Counted from the stretch's first letter, positions 34,746 through 44,816 are shown. The stretch is 64,000 nucleotides of DNA from Roseimicrobium gellanilyticum (GCF_003315205.1 NZ_QNRR01000009.1:1-64000), one strand, 5' to 3'. Notes: generated from the letters alone by a model not told the origin. A program made the numbers and translations.

Positions 34746-37046
34746 ATGAACTCTCCCATGCGACTGCTTGGCGCTGGTCTCGGTATCGGGACCCTCGCCG
34801 GCATTTCCGCCATCCTGGCCTGCGGGCCTTTCATTTCCGAGGACTACCTCGGTGGACCTTCCCTGGCGCCTTTCCGCGCTCCCGTGGCCGATGTCGCCGC
34901 CGAATTGAAGCGGCTGGCCCAATGGTCACGCGAAGCCTTTCCTGACGCCGATCTCGCCCCCTTGCCCCTGCCACCGGATGCGGCTGGACGTCACCAGTAC
35001 TTCCGCACGCTGGAGCATTCCTTCAGCACCACACTCGAGGTGGAGACCCGTGAACTCGGTGAGCTCGCGAACATGGACGCTCCTGACCTGGAAAAGTGGA
35101 AAGACGCCCGCAAGGCCCTGCTCCCATTTGTAGGCGTAGCGCTTTCCATTGGCGCCACCGACCCTGCCACGAAGGATCCACAGGCCGAAGGCGCCATCAA
35201 GGCCATCACCTTTCCAAACGCACCGGAGGCGTTCTCGCTGTATGTGGAGGGTGCGCGGCGCTTCGCGCTCGGCGAGAACAAGGAGGCCCGCGGCGCTTGG
35301 GAAACAATCATCGCGCTCCCCACGGAACAGCGCAAACCCCGTGCCGTGTGGGCGGCCTACATGATTGCCCGCAGTCACGAAACGGAAGAAGCCTGGAAGG
35401 ATGCCCGCGCGGCGTACCGACTGACCCGCAAGCTGGTGCGTGAAGGCTGCAGCGACCCCCTTGGACTTGGCATCGCGTCCTTCCGTCGTGAGGCGGACTG
35501 CGCCACCGCCTCGGAGGATGAGGAAAGCGCCGCGCGCCTGCGCCTGGCGTGGCTCGCCTGCGGAGATGAAGCCGCCGTGCAGGTCATTCGCACGAACATG
35601 GAGCTGCCTCCTCCAGCCATGGATGAGGTGGCGGTGGAAAAGGCCGCCAGGCAACCCGTGCGCCGTGTGCTCATCTCCATGGCCCTGCTGGAGCGTGACT
35701 TCATGGGCGAGGATCCTTCCTCTGCCAACCCGGATGAGAGTACCAAGGCGTGGCTCGAAGCACTGGAGAAGCATTTGCATGACGCACCGCTGCTTCATGC
35801 GGAGCGCCTCTCATGGGCCGCCTACTCCCAGGGGGACTTTGATCGGGCGCGCCGCTGGCTGAAGCTCGCGGATGCGAAGGAATCCATGACCCAGTGGTTG
35901 CAGGGCAAGTTCGCCCTCATGGAGGGCCGCAAGGACGATGCCACCCGGCACTTCGCCTCGGCGAAGCCTGCCTTCACGCCGAAGACCAATGCCGTCATCA
36001 TCTGGCGCAGGACCGCAGACCCTGACGCCTACATTCACTCTCCCGTGACGGAAGGGATGGAGATACAGCCCTGCCAGTTCCTGGCGGATGCCGCCACGGC
36101 GAAGCTGGCCGCGGGTCAGTTCATTCCCGCGATGCAGGGATATCTCGACGCGGGATCATGGCGCGATGCGGCTTACATCGCGGAACGTCTCCTGAGCCGC
36201 GAGGAGCTGCTCACCTATGTGCGCCGTCACACCAACGACCGTGAGTGGACTCCAAAAGCGCCGGCGAATGCTCAAGAACGCGCAGAGAACGAAGAGTACG
36301 GCATTGTTGGGTTTGGATCCATCCAGGCCCACCTGCGGTACCTCGCCGCGCGTCGTCTCGCGAGAGAGCGCTACTTCAAGGATGCGGCTCTGCTCTTCCC
36401 ACCTGCGTTGCGTGGTCCCTTCCAGGAGTACACTGCTGCCTGGCGCAAGGGGCATGACGGCAACCTCCCGCGCAAGGAGCGGGCCGGTGCGCTCTGGACG
36501 GCCGCGAAGCTGCATCGGAAATACGGCATGGAATTTTTCGGCTTCGTGAATGATCCCGATCACCAGGAGAACGGCGGCAACTTCCAGGTGAACCACGTGG
36601 CCGCGTCCCGCACGCGCGGCTCCTATGTGGTGGAAACGGAGGCCGGTGAGTTCAAGGACTACTGGCAGTGGATGAATCGCTGGGCGGATCCTGCCGCCAT
36701 GCAAGGCAAGCGCGACCAGAATGCCGCCTTGGGCCTGCCCGCGCCTGATGCCATCTTCCCCAAGGTGAGCAGCAACGAACGCTGGAGGCTCGCGAAGTAT
36801 GGCGTGGCTCCGATCGAGAAGCGTTTCCACTACCGCTACACCGCCGCCGATCTCGCCTGGAAAGCTGCCGCCCTCATGCCGGACAACGACGAGCAAACCG
36901 CCGAAGTCCTGCGCACCGCCGGCCTGTGGCTGGCCAATCGCGACCCGAAAGCCGCGGATAAGTTCTACCAATCGCTGGTGAGCCGAAATGCTGCCATCCC
37001 CATCGGCCAGAAGGCGGATAAGTTGAGGTGGTTTCCGCAGAGGTAG
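34746..37046 (+). CDS. Large TPR-like lipoprotein
   Basis: A 766-residue lipoprotein: MNSPMRLLGAGLGIGTLAGI, then SAILACGP gives a lipobox with Cys26. The mature part is a long chain of helical repeats, for example AFSLYVEGARRFALGENKEA and AVWAAYMIARSHETEEAWKDA, which look like TPR units. The C-terminal third has aromatic segments (YMEFFGFVNDP region, YWQWMNRWADP) and may be a separate domain. It follows the DUF3142 gene and probably forms a pair with it at the outer membrane. Function unknown; a scaffold role is inferred from the repeats. Confidence 0.78.
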   Translation: MNSPMRLLGAGLGIGTLAGISAILACGPFISEDYLGGPSLAPFRAPVADVAAELKRLAQWSREAFPDADLAPLPLPPDAAGRHQYFRTLEHSFSTTLEVETRELGELANMDAPDLEKWKDARKALLPFVGVALSIGATDPATKDPQAEGAIKAITFPNAPEAFSLYVEGARRFALGENKEARGAWETIIALPTEQRKPRAVWAAYMIARSHETEEAWKDARAAYRLTRKLVREGCSDPLGLGIASFRREADCATASEDEESAARLRLAWLACGDEAAVQVIRTNMELPPPAMDEVAVEKAARQPVRRVLISMALLERDFMGEDPSSANPDESTKAWLEALEKHLHDAPLLHAERLSWAAYSQGDFDRARRWLKLADAKESMTQWLQGKFALMEGRKDDATRHFASAKPAFTPKTNAVIIWRRTADPDAYIHSPVTEGMEIQPCQFLADAATAKLAAGQFIPAMQGYLDAGSWRDAAYIAERLLSREELLTYVRRHTNDREWTPKAPANAQERAENEEYGIVGFGSIQAHLRYLAARRLARERYFKDAALLFPPALRGPFQEYTAAWRKGHDGNLPRKERAGALWTAAKLHRKYGMEFFGFVNDPDHQENGGNFQVNHVAASRTRGSYVVETEAGEFKDYWQWMNRWADPAAMQGKRDQNAALGLPAPDAIFPKVSSNERWRLAKYGVAPIEKRFHYRYTAADLAWKAAALMPDNDEQTAEVLRTAGLWLANRDPKAADKFYQSLVSRNAAIPIGQKADKLRWFPQR

Positions 37047-37108
37047 GTATCCTCCAATCGTGGATTCACCCCAAGCGATCCCTGCGCCTTGTAAACTCAA
37101 TTGAATGC

Positions 37109-37576
37109 ATGAAAAAGACCTGTCTGCTGGTCGGCCTCGCTGTTGCCATTGGTTTTTGGATTGGGATGCCGTTGTCCATTGGACAGAACAAGGGAGGGAC
37201 GGGCCGACTATCTCAAAAAGATCGAGTGTTGAGGTCGCTGAAGGATTTCCGGAAACTGTCAGAAGGGATGACCCAGGAACAGTTTGAAAATGTTCGCAGC
37301 ATTGAACAGCTGTACGCCCTTCTATATGCAGATGATCCGAAGTTCACTATGATGGCTGGCGGTGGAAGTGCATGGCACTACGTGGATGAGCACGCTGGCA
37401 CAAAATACAGTTATCTTGTTTACCCCTACTCCAGGGGAAGAAAACTCACGGACTCCATCTACATCGCCACCCCCTGTTCCATTGATGGGGTAAGGCTGGT
37501 CCTCAACCATGCTTTGAAGATTGAGGAAGTTAATGAATCGACGTTTCACTTCCGAGTATACAGTCAAAGCAAATGA
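37109..37576 (+). CDS. Secreted hypothetical protein
   Basis: A 155-residue protein with a signal peptide (MKKTCLLVGLAVAIGFWIGM, cleavage near SIGQN). The mature part contains DFRKLSEGMTQEQFENVRSI, resembling the small helical domains that begin secreted proteins of the BamE/SmpA type, then a strand-rich YSYLVYPYSRGRKLTDSIYI segment. This similarity is only by pattern. The GC content looks lower than that of its neighbours. It is 62 bases past the TPR-like lipoprotein gene. Confidence 0.62.
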   Translation: MKKTCLLVGLAVAIGFWIGMPLSIGQNKGGTGRLSQKDRVLRSLKDFRKLSEGMTQEQFENVRSIEQLYALLYADDPKFTMMAGGGSAWHYVDEHAGTKYSYLVYPYSRGRKLTDSIYIATPCSIDGVRLVLNHALKIEEVNESTFHFRVYSQSK

Positions 37577-37636
37577 GCCTCCGCGCACTCAATGTTCTTG
37601 GCTGATTCTTCCCAGAATCCACCGAACTCGCGGCCC

Positions 37637-39028
37637 TCACACCTTCTTCTCCTTCCACTTTCCTTTCCTGAAGAGCACCGCGCTCCACAACGTGAGCACG
37701 CCGAAGGAGAGGGGCACAGAGATGTACACGCCGAGCGCGCCAAGCTTCAGCGTCACCGCAAGCACATAGGCCAAAGGAATTTGGCCGAGCCAGAAGCAGA
37801 AGAAGTTCAGGCGGGTGGGGGTCCAGGTGTCGCCGGAGCCGTTGAAGGCGCCTTCAAAACACATGCCGGCGGCGTAGAAGGGGAAGGCGAGGGAGACGAT
37901 CCACAAGGAGCGCGTGGCCTCATGGAGCACGTCTGGCTCGGCCGTGAATATGGCTGCGAGCGGATGGGCAAAGGCCACGTACAGTACGCCAATCACACCA
38001 AGGAAGATGGTGTTCCACTTCACCGCGATCCACACAGCCGCCTCCGCACGGTCCGGTCGCTCGGCGCCGAGGTTCTGCCCCACCAGGGTGGAGCCCGCAT
38101 TGGCAATGCCCCACGCCGGCAGCAGCATGAACATGATCAGACGCAAGGCGATGGTGTAACCCGCCAGCGCAGCCTCGTGGAACATGGCGAGGATTTTGTA
38201 GAGGCCCACCCAACTCGTGGTGCTGATGAGCAATTGCGCGATGCCATTCTTTGAAGTGCTGAGGATGGTATGCAGCACCTCACGCGCTGGGCGAAGATGA
38301 TACAGATGCACATGGATGCGGCTGTGATGGCCCAGCAAATGCCAGAGCTGGTAGAGCACGCCGATGCCACGGCCGATGTTCGTGGCCACCGCAGCGCCGG
38401 TCACGCCCATCTCGGGGAAGGGTCCCCAGCCGAATACGAAACACGGCCCCAGCGCCATGTTGATCACATTCGCGAGGATCAAGGTGCGCATCGCGATCAC
38501 GGCATCCCCCGCGCCACGGAAGATGGCATTGATGAGGAAGATCATGAAGACGGTGATATTCCCACCCAGCATGATGCGGATGAAAGGCGTGCCCATCTCC
38601 ACCACGGCGTCGCTCTGGCTCATGAGCCGCAGGATGTCCTCTCCAAAGTAGCCCAGCACCACGCCCATGCCGGAGGCCACCAGTGTGCCCAGCACCACGA
38701 TCTGCCCCGCAGCCTGCGAAGCGCGCTCGGGATCCTTTTCCCCAATGCGCCGCGACACAATGGCGGACGCGGCAAAGCACATGCCGATGGCCACCGCATA
38801 CACGAGGCTCATCACCGACTCGGTGATGCCTACAACAGCGACTGCATTCTTCCCCAGATGCGAGACCCAGAAGATGTCCGTGATCGCAAACAACGACTCC
38901 ATGAACATCTCCAGCACCATGGGCACGGAGAGCAGGAAGACGGCTCGATTGAGAGATTCAGCGGTGTAGTCATGCTCCTCGCCCCGCAGCGACTGAACAA
39001 TGCTCCGCCACAGGGAGGGCTTTTCCAT
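37637..39028 (-). CDS. MATE family multidrug/organic cation exporter
   Basis: A 463-residue integral membrane protein with twelve predicted helices, in two homologous halves. The N-terminal ESLNRAVFLLSVPMVLEMFM and GKNAVAVVGITESVMSLVYA are MATE signatures, and the second half begins near residue 250 with TSKNGIAQLLISTTSW. It should export drugs or metabolites in exchange for Na+ or H+; the substrate is unknown. It is divergent from alanine racemase, with 185 bases between starts. Confidence 0.92.
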   Translation of the reverse strand: MEKPSLWRSIVQSLRGEEHDYTAESLNRAVFLLSVPMVLEMFMESLFAITDIFWVSHLGKNAVAVVGITESVMSLVYAVAIGMCFAASAIVSRRIGEKDPERASQAAGQIVVLGTLVASGMGVVLGYFGEDILRLMSQSDAVVEMGTPFIRIMLGGNITVFMIFLINAIFRGAGDAVIAMRTLILANVINMALGPCFVFGWGPFPEMGVTGAAVATNIGRGIGVLYQLWHLLGHHSRIHVHLYHLRPAREVLHTILSTSKNGIAQLLISTTSWVGLYKILAMFHEAALAGYTIALRLIMFMLLPAWGIANAGSTLVGQNLGAERPDRAEAAVWIAVKWNTIFLGVIGVLYVAFAHPLAAIFTAEPDVLHEATRSLWIVSLAFPFYAAGMCFEGAFNGSGDTWTPTRLNFFCFWLGQIPLAYVLAVTLKLGALGVYISVPLSFGVLTLWSAVLFRKGKWKEKKV

Positions 39029-39213
39029 TCACCTCAGCATAGTCGGAAATTGCGAGTGCGAAAGCGGGATGGTGGAAACAGTGCGCAGGTGTGCAGGCTT
39101 CGCGTTCCATGACAGATTCGAGGCGCTTGCAGTGGTCATGGATGTTACAGGTGCCCGCGTGATGCATTGAGTTTTACTTGTAGCGCCAGCGCGTTCATGT
39201 AGTGCTCTCGCGC

Positions 39214-40332
39214 ATGGATTCCCCGACCCTCCCGCACCGTTGCTGGACTGAACTCAGTGCTGATGCGCTCCGGCACAATGCTGCCGTGGCGCGGGAGCAG
39301 GGAGGCGCGGAGATCATGGCCGTGGTGAAGGCCAATGCCTATGGTCACGGCGCAGTCTGGGCGGCGCGCATCCTGCAGGACCGCGTGGCCATGTTTGGCG
39401 TGGCGAATCTGCAGGAGGCCCAGGAGTTGCGCCTCGCGGGCATCGAGAAGCCCTCGTTCCTGCTGAGCCCCTGTCTCCCGGAAGAGTGGGAGCCTGCGGT
39501 GCGCATGGGCTGCCACATCTCCGTGAGCTCACTACAGGAGGCCATCGCGCTGGATCGCCTCGCACAACGCACCGGAGTGAGGGCGCTCCTGCATGCCGTG
39601 GTGGATACCGGGATGGGCCGCATTGGCTTCCTGGAGGAGGCATGGGATGAATCCTCCATCGCCGCGCTGAGCTCGCTGAAGTTCGTTTCGTGGGAAGGCA
39701 TCAACACGCACCTCCCTTCGGCAGATGAAGACGCGGCCTTCACGCGCGCACAGCTCGCCCGTTTCCGCCAGGCGGTGGAGAAGGCTCGCGCCATGGGCTT
39801 GCGCCCGAAATGGATTCACTCCTCGAACAGCGCGGGCCTGCTGGGCTATGAAGAACAGCGCGGCTGGTGCACTCTCACGCGTCCGGGCCTGATGCTCTAT
39901 GGCATCTCACCTCTTCCCGAGGAGCAGTCCCGTCTGAAACCCGTGCTCACCTGGAAAACCCGCGTCACGCAGGTGCGCGAACTCCCGGCCGGGCACGGTG
40001 TGAGCTATGGATGCACCTACATCACCGAGCGTCCCACACGCGTGGCCACCCTGGCCTGTGGCTATGCGGATGGGTACCCCCGGCAGGTCTCTGGTCATGG
40101 CGCACAGGTGCTCATCGGCAGCACGCTGTGCCCGCTGCTGGGCCGGGTGACCATGGATCAGATCATGGTCGATGTCACCGCGCGCAGCGATGCCAAGCCG
40201 GGTGATGAAGTCATTCTCATCGGCGCCCATGGCACGAGCAAGATCACCGCAACGGAAGTCGCCGCCTGGGCGGAAACCATCGAGTGGCACGTGTTCACCG
40301 GCATCGGGCCGAGGGTGCCACGGGTGGGGTAG
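39214..40332 (+). CDS. alr: Alanine racemase
   Basis: A 372-residue PLP enzyme making D-alanine for peptidoglycan. The PLP lysine is Lys39 in AVVKANAYGHG; the second catalytic residue is Tyr265 in GVSYGCTY. Other blocks: VVDTGMGRIGF, THLPSADE, HSSNSAGLL, TRPGLMLYGISPL and GRVTMDQIMVDVT. Full length for the family. The ATG at 39214 is preferred to a GTG four codons upstream. No murF-type partner is adjacent. Confidence 0.95.
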   Translation: MDSPTLPHRCWTELSADALRHNAAVAREQGGAEIMAVVKANAYGHGAVWAARILQDRVAMFGVANLQEAQELRLAGIEKPSFLLSPCLPEEWEPAVRMGCHISVSSLQEAIALDRLAQRTGVRALLHAVVDTGMGRIGFLEEAWDESSIAALSSLKFVSWEGINTHLPSADEDAAFTRAQLARFRQAVEKARAMGLRPKWIHSSNSAGLLGYEEQRGWCTLTRPGLMLYGISPLPEEQSRLKPVLTWKTRVTQVRELPAGHGVSYGCTYITERPTRVATLACGYADGYPRQVSGHGAQVLIGSTLCPLLGRVTMDQIMVDVTARSDAKPGDEVILIGAHGTSKITATEVAAWAETIEWHVFTGIGPRVPRVG

Positions 40333-40353
40333 GGGCGCCTGTGGTGGTCCCAA

Positions 40354-40553
40354 GTGGTCCGCACACTCCGTGTGCGGGTCAGGGCTCACCAACGGGATAG
40401 AAGGTCAAATATCCCAATGCTGGAGAAGTCCCTGAGAAATCGGGAGAAGTATCTCGACCCTTGGGAAGGAACAGCGCTCCTTGTGCTGCATGAGAGAACG
40501 TACGCTTCTTGCGAGTCGCGCCACCCTGACCGCACACGGAGTGTGCGGACCAC
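40354..40553. repeat. Paired inverted REP-like element with CCGCACAC hairpins (200 bp)
   Basis: Arms at 40354-40384 and 40524-40553 are inverted and differ by one extra G. Each begins GTGGT and forms the hairpin CCGCACACTCCGTGTGCGG. It occupies most of the 245-base gap between alanine racemase and the exonuclease-ligase gene. Confidence 0.82.
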
Positions 40554-40577
40554 CATGGGTGCGGACCACCTCGCTAC

Positions 40578-43391
40578 CTACTTCCCCACGCCTGCCAGCT
40601 TGCGTGCGTAAGCCAGGGTATCGATCTCGGCAGGGGTCTTGTCCGTGCGGATGGCCTTGATGCGAGGAAAGCGCAAGGCGAGGCCGCTGTCATGCCGCTG
40701 GCTGGGCTGGATGGAATCAAACGCAATCTCCAGCACCACATTCGGTGTCACGGTACGGACACTGCCGCGCTGACTGAGGGTGTGTTCTTTGAAATGCTCC
40801 GTGAGTGTTTCGATTTCCACATCAGTGAGGCCGGAGTAGGCCTTGCCGATGACCTTGAGCGCGCCAGTGTTTTCCTCACGCACGGCAAAGGTGTAGTCGC
40901 TGAGCACATGGCTGCGCTTGCCATGGCCCTGCTCCGCCTTCACCACCACCACATCCAGCGTGGAGAAGGCTTTTTTCAACTTCAGCCAGGTCTTCCCACG
41001 TCGGCCCGGCGTGTAGAGGCTGTGGCGGTCCTTGGCAATCAGGCCCTCGTTTCCATTGCGCCGTGCGGCGTGAAAGGCGTCTTCCACCTCTTCCGGAGAG
41101 CCCGCCTCGGTTACAGCGATGCGGCGTAGCAGCCTGGGCATCTTCAACGCCTCCAGGTGCTGCCGCCTGGCCGCAAGTGTCTCATGGAGCAGGCCTTCGC
41201 CATTCTTCCAAAGGAGGTCGAAGGCGATGTATCGCACTGTGATGTCTGATGATACAAACAAGTCGCCCTGATCACGGCGGCCCAGGCGCTTCTGCAAATC
41301 ATGGAAGGTGAGCTTCTTGTTTTCCGAGAACGCAATCAGCTCGCCATCGAGGATGACCTCCTCCTTCAGATCACCCGCGGACTGCACAATCTCCGGGAAC
41401 TGGTCGGTGAAGTCCTTCAGGTCGCGGGTGAAAATCTTCACTCCGTCCTTCGAGCGATGCAGTTGGGCGCGGATGCCATCAAACTTGTCTTCAAGCCACA
41501 CCCTGGGTGGGCCTTCCTTGGATGCGCTTCCATTCTTTGTCGGGAGCGCTTCTTCATCGTCCTTCGCATGCGCTCCGTCGCCACAGATGCGCTCCCAGAT
41601 ATCCTCCGCCGTTTCCTCCGGACTGGCGAGCATGACCTTGATGGGGATGAAGAGCGTGGGCTGCGCCTCGTGAAGCGCATCCCTCGAGGCCAGCACCGCA
41701 GCACGACCAATGTCGCCGGAAAGCATCGCGGCCTCGCGCAGGGCATCCGCGTCCACGTTGAACGCCTTCGCCACGGCTTCCTCCACGAGTCCTTCTCGTG
41801 AGCCCACACGCAACTCGCCCGTGAGGAGCCGCACCAGGAAACTACCCTCCAGCGCCGGCATGCCTGCGAGCGCCTGCTGCAGCACCATGGCCTTTTCATT
41901 CGGACCACGCGCCGCGCGCAGATTCCGGAAGATGGTCGCGACACCGGCGATGGAGATGGCATTTCCATCCGCAGCCACTCCCGGTCTGCGTTGAAGGACA
42001 AGATACGCCGTGCGCCCCGTGTCTGCCTGCTGCCGTGAGATGGCGCGGTATTCCTGCTCCCGAAGCTGGCTTGCCTGCAGGAGGGCACGCCGGATGATGG
42101 ACCAGCCGACCTGCAGGGGTCCTGTCTGAGCTGCGGGATCATCCAGCAAGCCCGAGAACCATCGCGCGGCGGTGGCAAGATTCTCCTCTCTCAGGGCCGC
42201 GAGGCATGTCGCGAGGTGCTCCTGCTTCTTCAGGCGCGAGGAGTCCGCCGCCACCCGCTCACACGTGCGACACCAGCTGGCGAAGGCCTCGGGAGCGAGC
42301 ACCTTGTCCCGCAAGTCCGCGTCCGTGGTTTCCGGCACAGACGTGGCGGCCGTCGCTCTTGGGGATGCAGGGACGAAGTCCGCGGCGAGCCCCAGCTCCA
42401 TCTGGTCATCCGAAACGAGGGACCATGCCTCCCAGCCACGCTGCCGCAGGTCGCGGGCAAACTCGCTCGTGTACCCGTGCACGGTGTACACGACCTTGGG
42501 CTTCACCTCTTCCACACAGCGGATGAGTTCCGGGTAGTCCGCGTGATCGCTCAGGGGGAAGACTTCATCCACCTGGTAGCGGTACTTCGCACCCGGCGTG
42601 AGGGCCCAGCCACTGAGCATCGCAGTGCGGCAGACTTTCAGGCGGCGGACGGCCTGTGATCGGGCGGCACTTGGCGGCAGCACCAGCACGTGGCCATGCG
42701 CCCGTGCCGCATCGAATTTCTCATACTCGGGAAACTCATGTCCGGGATGCAGGTCACGATAAACGGAGGTCATCTTCAGGATGGACTCGTGCAGCATCAC
42801 GGGCACGCCCGCCTGGTGCAGGGCGGAGATGATTTCCTGCGCCTTCCCCAAGGAGTAGCCCAGCAGCACGGGAATACCACCATCCTCCAGTGTCTCCCGC
42901 ACGAAACGCAGCATCTGGTCCAGAATCTTTTCCATCGGGGGAAACTGGAACTGCGGCAGGCCAAAAGTGGTCTCCAGGATGAGGGTATCCGCCGACAGCA
43001 GCTCCGCAGGTTCGGCGGTGAGCCCCTGCCGCAGCTTGAAGTCACCGGTGTAGAGGAGGCTGGCCCCATCCGAAAGCCGGGTGAGATGCAGCATGGCGGA
43101 GCCGTAGATGTGCCCCGCTGGCACGAGCCGGATGGCATAGCCGCCCTCCTCCACCACTTCTCCGTAGGCAGGCGAAATGGCCTCCCGACCCCGGAAAGCC
43201 CCGTACCGCCGCTCAATCAGGGTGCGGGTCACGGGGGAGCAGATGGTCTGCGCATGCCGGGCGAAGTGGTCGCTGTGTGCGTGCGAGACGAAGGCCCGCC
43301 CCTTCTGGAAGGGCGGGTCCAGCCACAGGTCCGGCTCCGGCAAGTAGATGCCGTCCGCGTAGTGGACCGTGATGTGAGCAGGCGAGGACAC
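40578..43391 (-). CDS. Fusion of metallo-beta-lactamase exonuclease and ATP-dependent DNA ligase
   Basis: A 937-residue bifunctional repair protein. The N-terminal third is a metallo-beta-lactamase/beta-CASP-like nuclease: SHAHSDH (about residues 36-42) binds the metals, GHIYGSAML and LYTGDFKLR follow, and GWALTP and FPLSDHADY are beta-CASP motifs. The rest is an ATP-dependent DNA ligase with an N-terminal helical domain, an adenylation domain with Lys636 in EDKFDGIRAQ, ILDGELIA, EGLIAKDRHS and KTWLKLKK, and an OB domain ending in LRFPRIKAIR. Many bacteria encode these as adjacent genes in a ligase-associated repair cluster. The start is uncertain: GTG at 43391 fits the usual exonuclease N terminus; a GTG at 43508 would add 39 residues. 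Confidence 0.9.
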   Translation of the reverse strand: MSSPAHITVHYADGIYLPEPDLWLDPPFQKGRAFVSHAHSDHFARHAQTICSPVTRTLIERRYGAFRGREAISPAYGEVVEEGGYAIRLVPAGHIYGSAMLHLTRLSDGASLLYTGDFKLRQGLTAEPAELLSADTLILETTFGLPQFQFPPMEKILDQMLRFVRETLEDGGIPVLLGYSLGKAQEIISALHQAGVPVMLHESILKMTSVYRDLHPGHEFPEYEKFDAARAHGHVLVLPPSAARSQAVRRLKVCRTAMLSGWALTPGAKYRYQVDEVFPLSDHADYPELIRCVEEVKPKVVYTVHGYTSEFARDLRQRGWEAWSLVSDDQMELGLAADFVPASPRATAATSVPETTDADLRDKVLAPEAFASWCRTCERVAADSSRLKKQEHLATCLAALREENLATAARWFSGLLDDPAAQTGPLQVGWSIIRRALLQASQLREQEYRAISRQQADTGRTAYLVLQRRPGVAADGNAISIAGVATIFRNLRAARGPNEKAMVLQQALAGMPALEGSFLVRLLTGELRVGSREGLVEEAVAKAFNVDADALREAAMLSGDIGRAAVLASRDALHEAQPTLFIPIKVMLASPEETAEDIWERICGDGAHAKDDEEALPTKNGSASKEGPPRVWLEDKFDGIRAQLHRSKDGVKIFTRDLKDFTDQFPEIVQSAGDLKEEVILDGELIAFSENKKLTFHDLQKRLGRRDQGDLFVSSDITVRYIAFDLLWKNGEGLLHETLAARRQHLEALKMPRLLRRIAVTEAGSPEEVEDAFHAARRNGNEGLIAKDRHSLYTPGRRGKTWLKLKKAFSTLDVVVVKAEQGHGKRSHVLSDYTFAVREENTGALKVIGKAYSGLTDVEIETLTEHFKEHTLSQRGSVRTVTPNVVLEIAFDSIQPSQRHDSGLALRFPRIKAIRTDKTPAEIDTLAYARKLAGVGK

Positions 43392-43531
43392 GAGCGCGAG
43401 GGTCAAAAGGGTCTGAGACTCAATACGCTTCCTCACAAGGATCGCCACGGCGGAGCGCAGCGGTTTTGCGTCTCGATTTCCCCATGGAGTCCGTTGACAT
43501 CCTCCCACCCTCTCCCTATTCTCCGCCGTTT

Positions 43532-44029
43532 ATGACTCTCCGCCGTCTTGTCTTATCCTCCCGTCTGATCTTGACTGCGGGCATGGTGTCACTGCTCGCA
43601 GCGTGCTCCACCACACCGAAGACCGAGACCGGAGCCAAAATCACGAAGGTGAACCCTTACTGGCTCGCGGACATCAGCGAGCCCATCCGTGCACAGGACC
43701 CCTCCATCCTGCATGAGCGCAACGCCCTGCTCCATGGCGCCATCTCCAATGACGAGCGCACTGCCCGCCAGGGGAACTACTTCACCATCTTCTGGGAACT
43801 GGCCGATCGCCAGCCCGTCACCGTGCGCCTGGAGTACCGTCAGGCCAATAGCGGCCTGAAGGTGAAGACCATAGAGCAGGAAGTCACGGAGCTGAAGAAG
43901 CACAACGTGACCAAGTTCTCCTTCATCGGCGAAGACTACGTCACCAACGGTCGTGTGACCTCCTGGCGCGCCAGCCTGGTGCGAGGCAAACAGACACTTG
44001 CTGACTATAAGAGTTATCTCTGGGAGTAA
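43532..44029 (+). CDS. Small lipoprotein of unknown function
   Basis: A 165-residue lipoprotein with leader MTLRRLVLSSRLILTAGMVS and lipobox LLAAC (Cys25). The mature part has VNPYWLADISEPIRAQDPSI, then a beta-rich domain: NYFTIFWELADRQPVTVRLE, YRQANSGLKVKTIEQEVTEL and FIGEDYVTNGRVTSWRASLV. A loose parallel is to Verrucomicrobia envelope lipoproteins; no family was recognised. It is divergent from the exonuclease-ligase and has its own terminator at 44041. Confidence 0.72.
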   Translation: MTLRRLVLSSRLILTAGMVSLLAACSTTPKTETGAKITKVNPYWLADISEPIRAQDPSILHERNALLHGAISNDERTARQGNYFTIFWELADRQPVTVRLEYRQANSGLKVKTIEQEVTELKKHNVTKFSFIGEDYVTNGRVTSWRASLVRGKQTLADYKSYLWE

Positions 44030-44040
44030 TTTCCCTTCTG

Positions 44041-44072
44041 AAGCGCGTGCTTTCACCGGCACGCGCTTTTTC
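44041..44072 (+). terminator. Rho-independent terminator of the lipoprotein gene
   Basis: A 10-bp stem (44041-44050 with 44059-44068, loop of 8) runs into a T tract on the plus strand, just after the stop at 44029. Confidence 0.85.
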
Positions 44073-44288
44073 GTGTCCTCAACTGTTTGCGTGACAGACA
44101 CGTAACAGTACTTAGATTATTGGCTATATTCTTCTGAATGCATACCCACGTGCCAGCTCATCACCTCCGATGTGGCGCTGCGGCTTCCCGAAAATCTTGG
44201 GTAGCCCGACAGGCCATCGGTGGCGCATGCGCGTGAAGTAGGCAAAAAACATCCCCCGCTTCTCCACCCCTTCCGCCCGCCCACCGTC

Positions 44289-44816
44289 ATGACTGCTCCC
44301 GCCCCCATCCTAGTAGGACAAGTAGGACCTTTTTTCTGGCTGCGCGTGGAGGGCAAGGGCTCTTTCCAGAACAGCGTGCAGGTGAAACGCTGCTTCCAGA
44401 CGATGATCGACAAGGGCGAGCGTCATTTTGTTGTCGACCTTGAGCGTTGTCCCATCATGGACAGCACCTTCCTGGGCACCCTCACCGGCGCTGCGATGAA
44501 TCTCCGTGAGAAAGGCGAAGGCGAAGTGTCCGTGGTGAACGTGAACACCCGCAACCAGCAGCTGCTCTGCAGCCTGGGCCTGGACCACATCCTCGACGTG
44601 GACACCGATGGCACCAAGCACTCCGCCGAACGTCGCGAAGTCTGCGCCGAACTCGGCACCTGCACCGAACCCGCCTCCTCCAGCAAGCAAGAACAGGCCG
44701 AGCACGTGCTCGAAGCCCACGAGGCCCTCACCAAGGCGAATGACAAGAACGCCAGCCGCTTCAAGGACGTGATCGACTTCCTCGAGAAGGAAGTCCGCGC
44801 GCATGCGGCGGTGTGA
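44289..44816 (+). CDS. STAS-domain protein, anti-sigma-antagonist-like
   Basis: A 175-residue cytoplasmic protein. Residues 5-105 form a STAS domain: VGPFFWLRVEGKGSFQNSVQ, then HFVVDLERCPIMDSTFLGTL, where Ser60 is at the usual phosphorylation position of anti-sigma antagonists. The last 65 residues are charged and helical (EQAEHVLEAHEALTKANDKN), an extension not common in short STAS proteins. No anti-sigma kinase or phosphatase gene is adjacent. It probably takes part in a partner-switching pathway. Confidence 0.82.
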   Translation: MTAPAPILVGQVGPFFWLRVEGKGSFQNSVQVKRCFQTMIDKGERHFVVDLERCPIMDSTFLGTLTGAAMNLREKGEGEVSVVNVNTRNQQLLCSLGLDHILDVDTDGTKHSAERREVCAELGTCTEPASSSKQEQAEHVLEAHEALTKANDKNASRFKDVIDFLEKEVRAHAAV

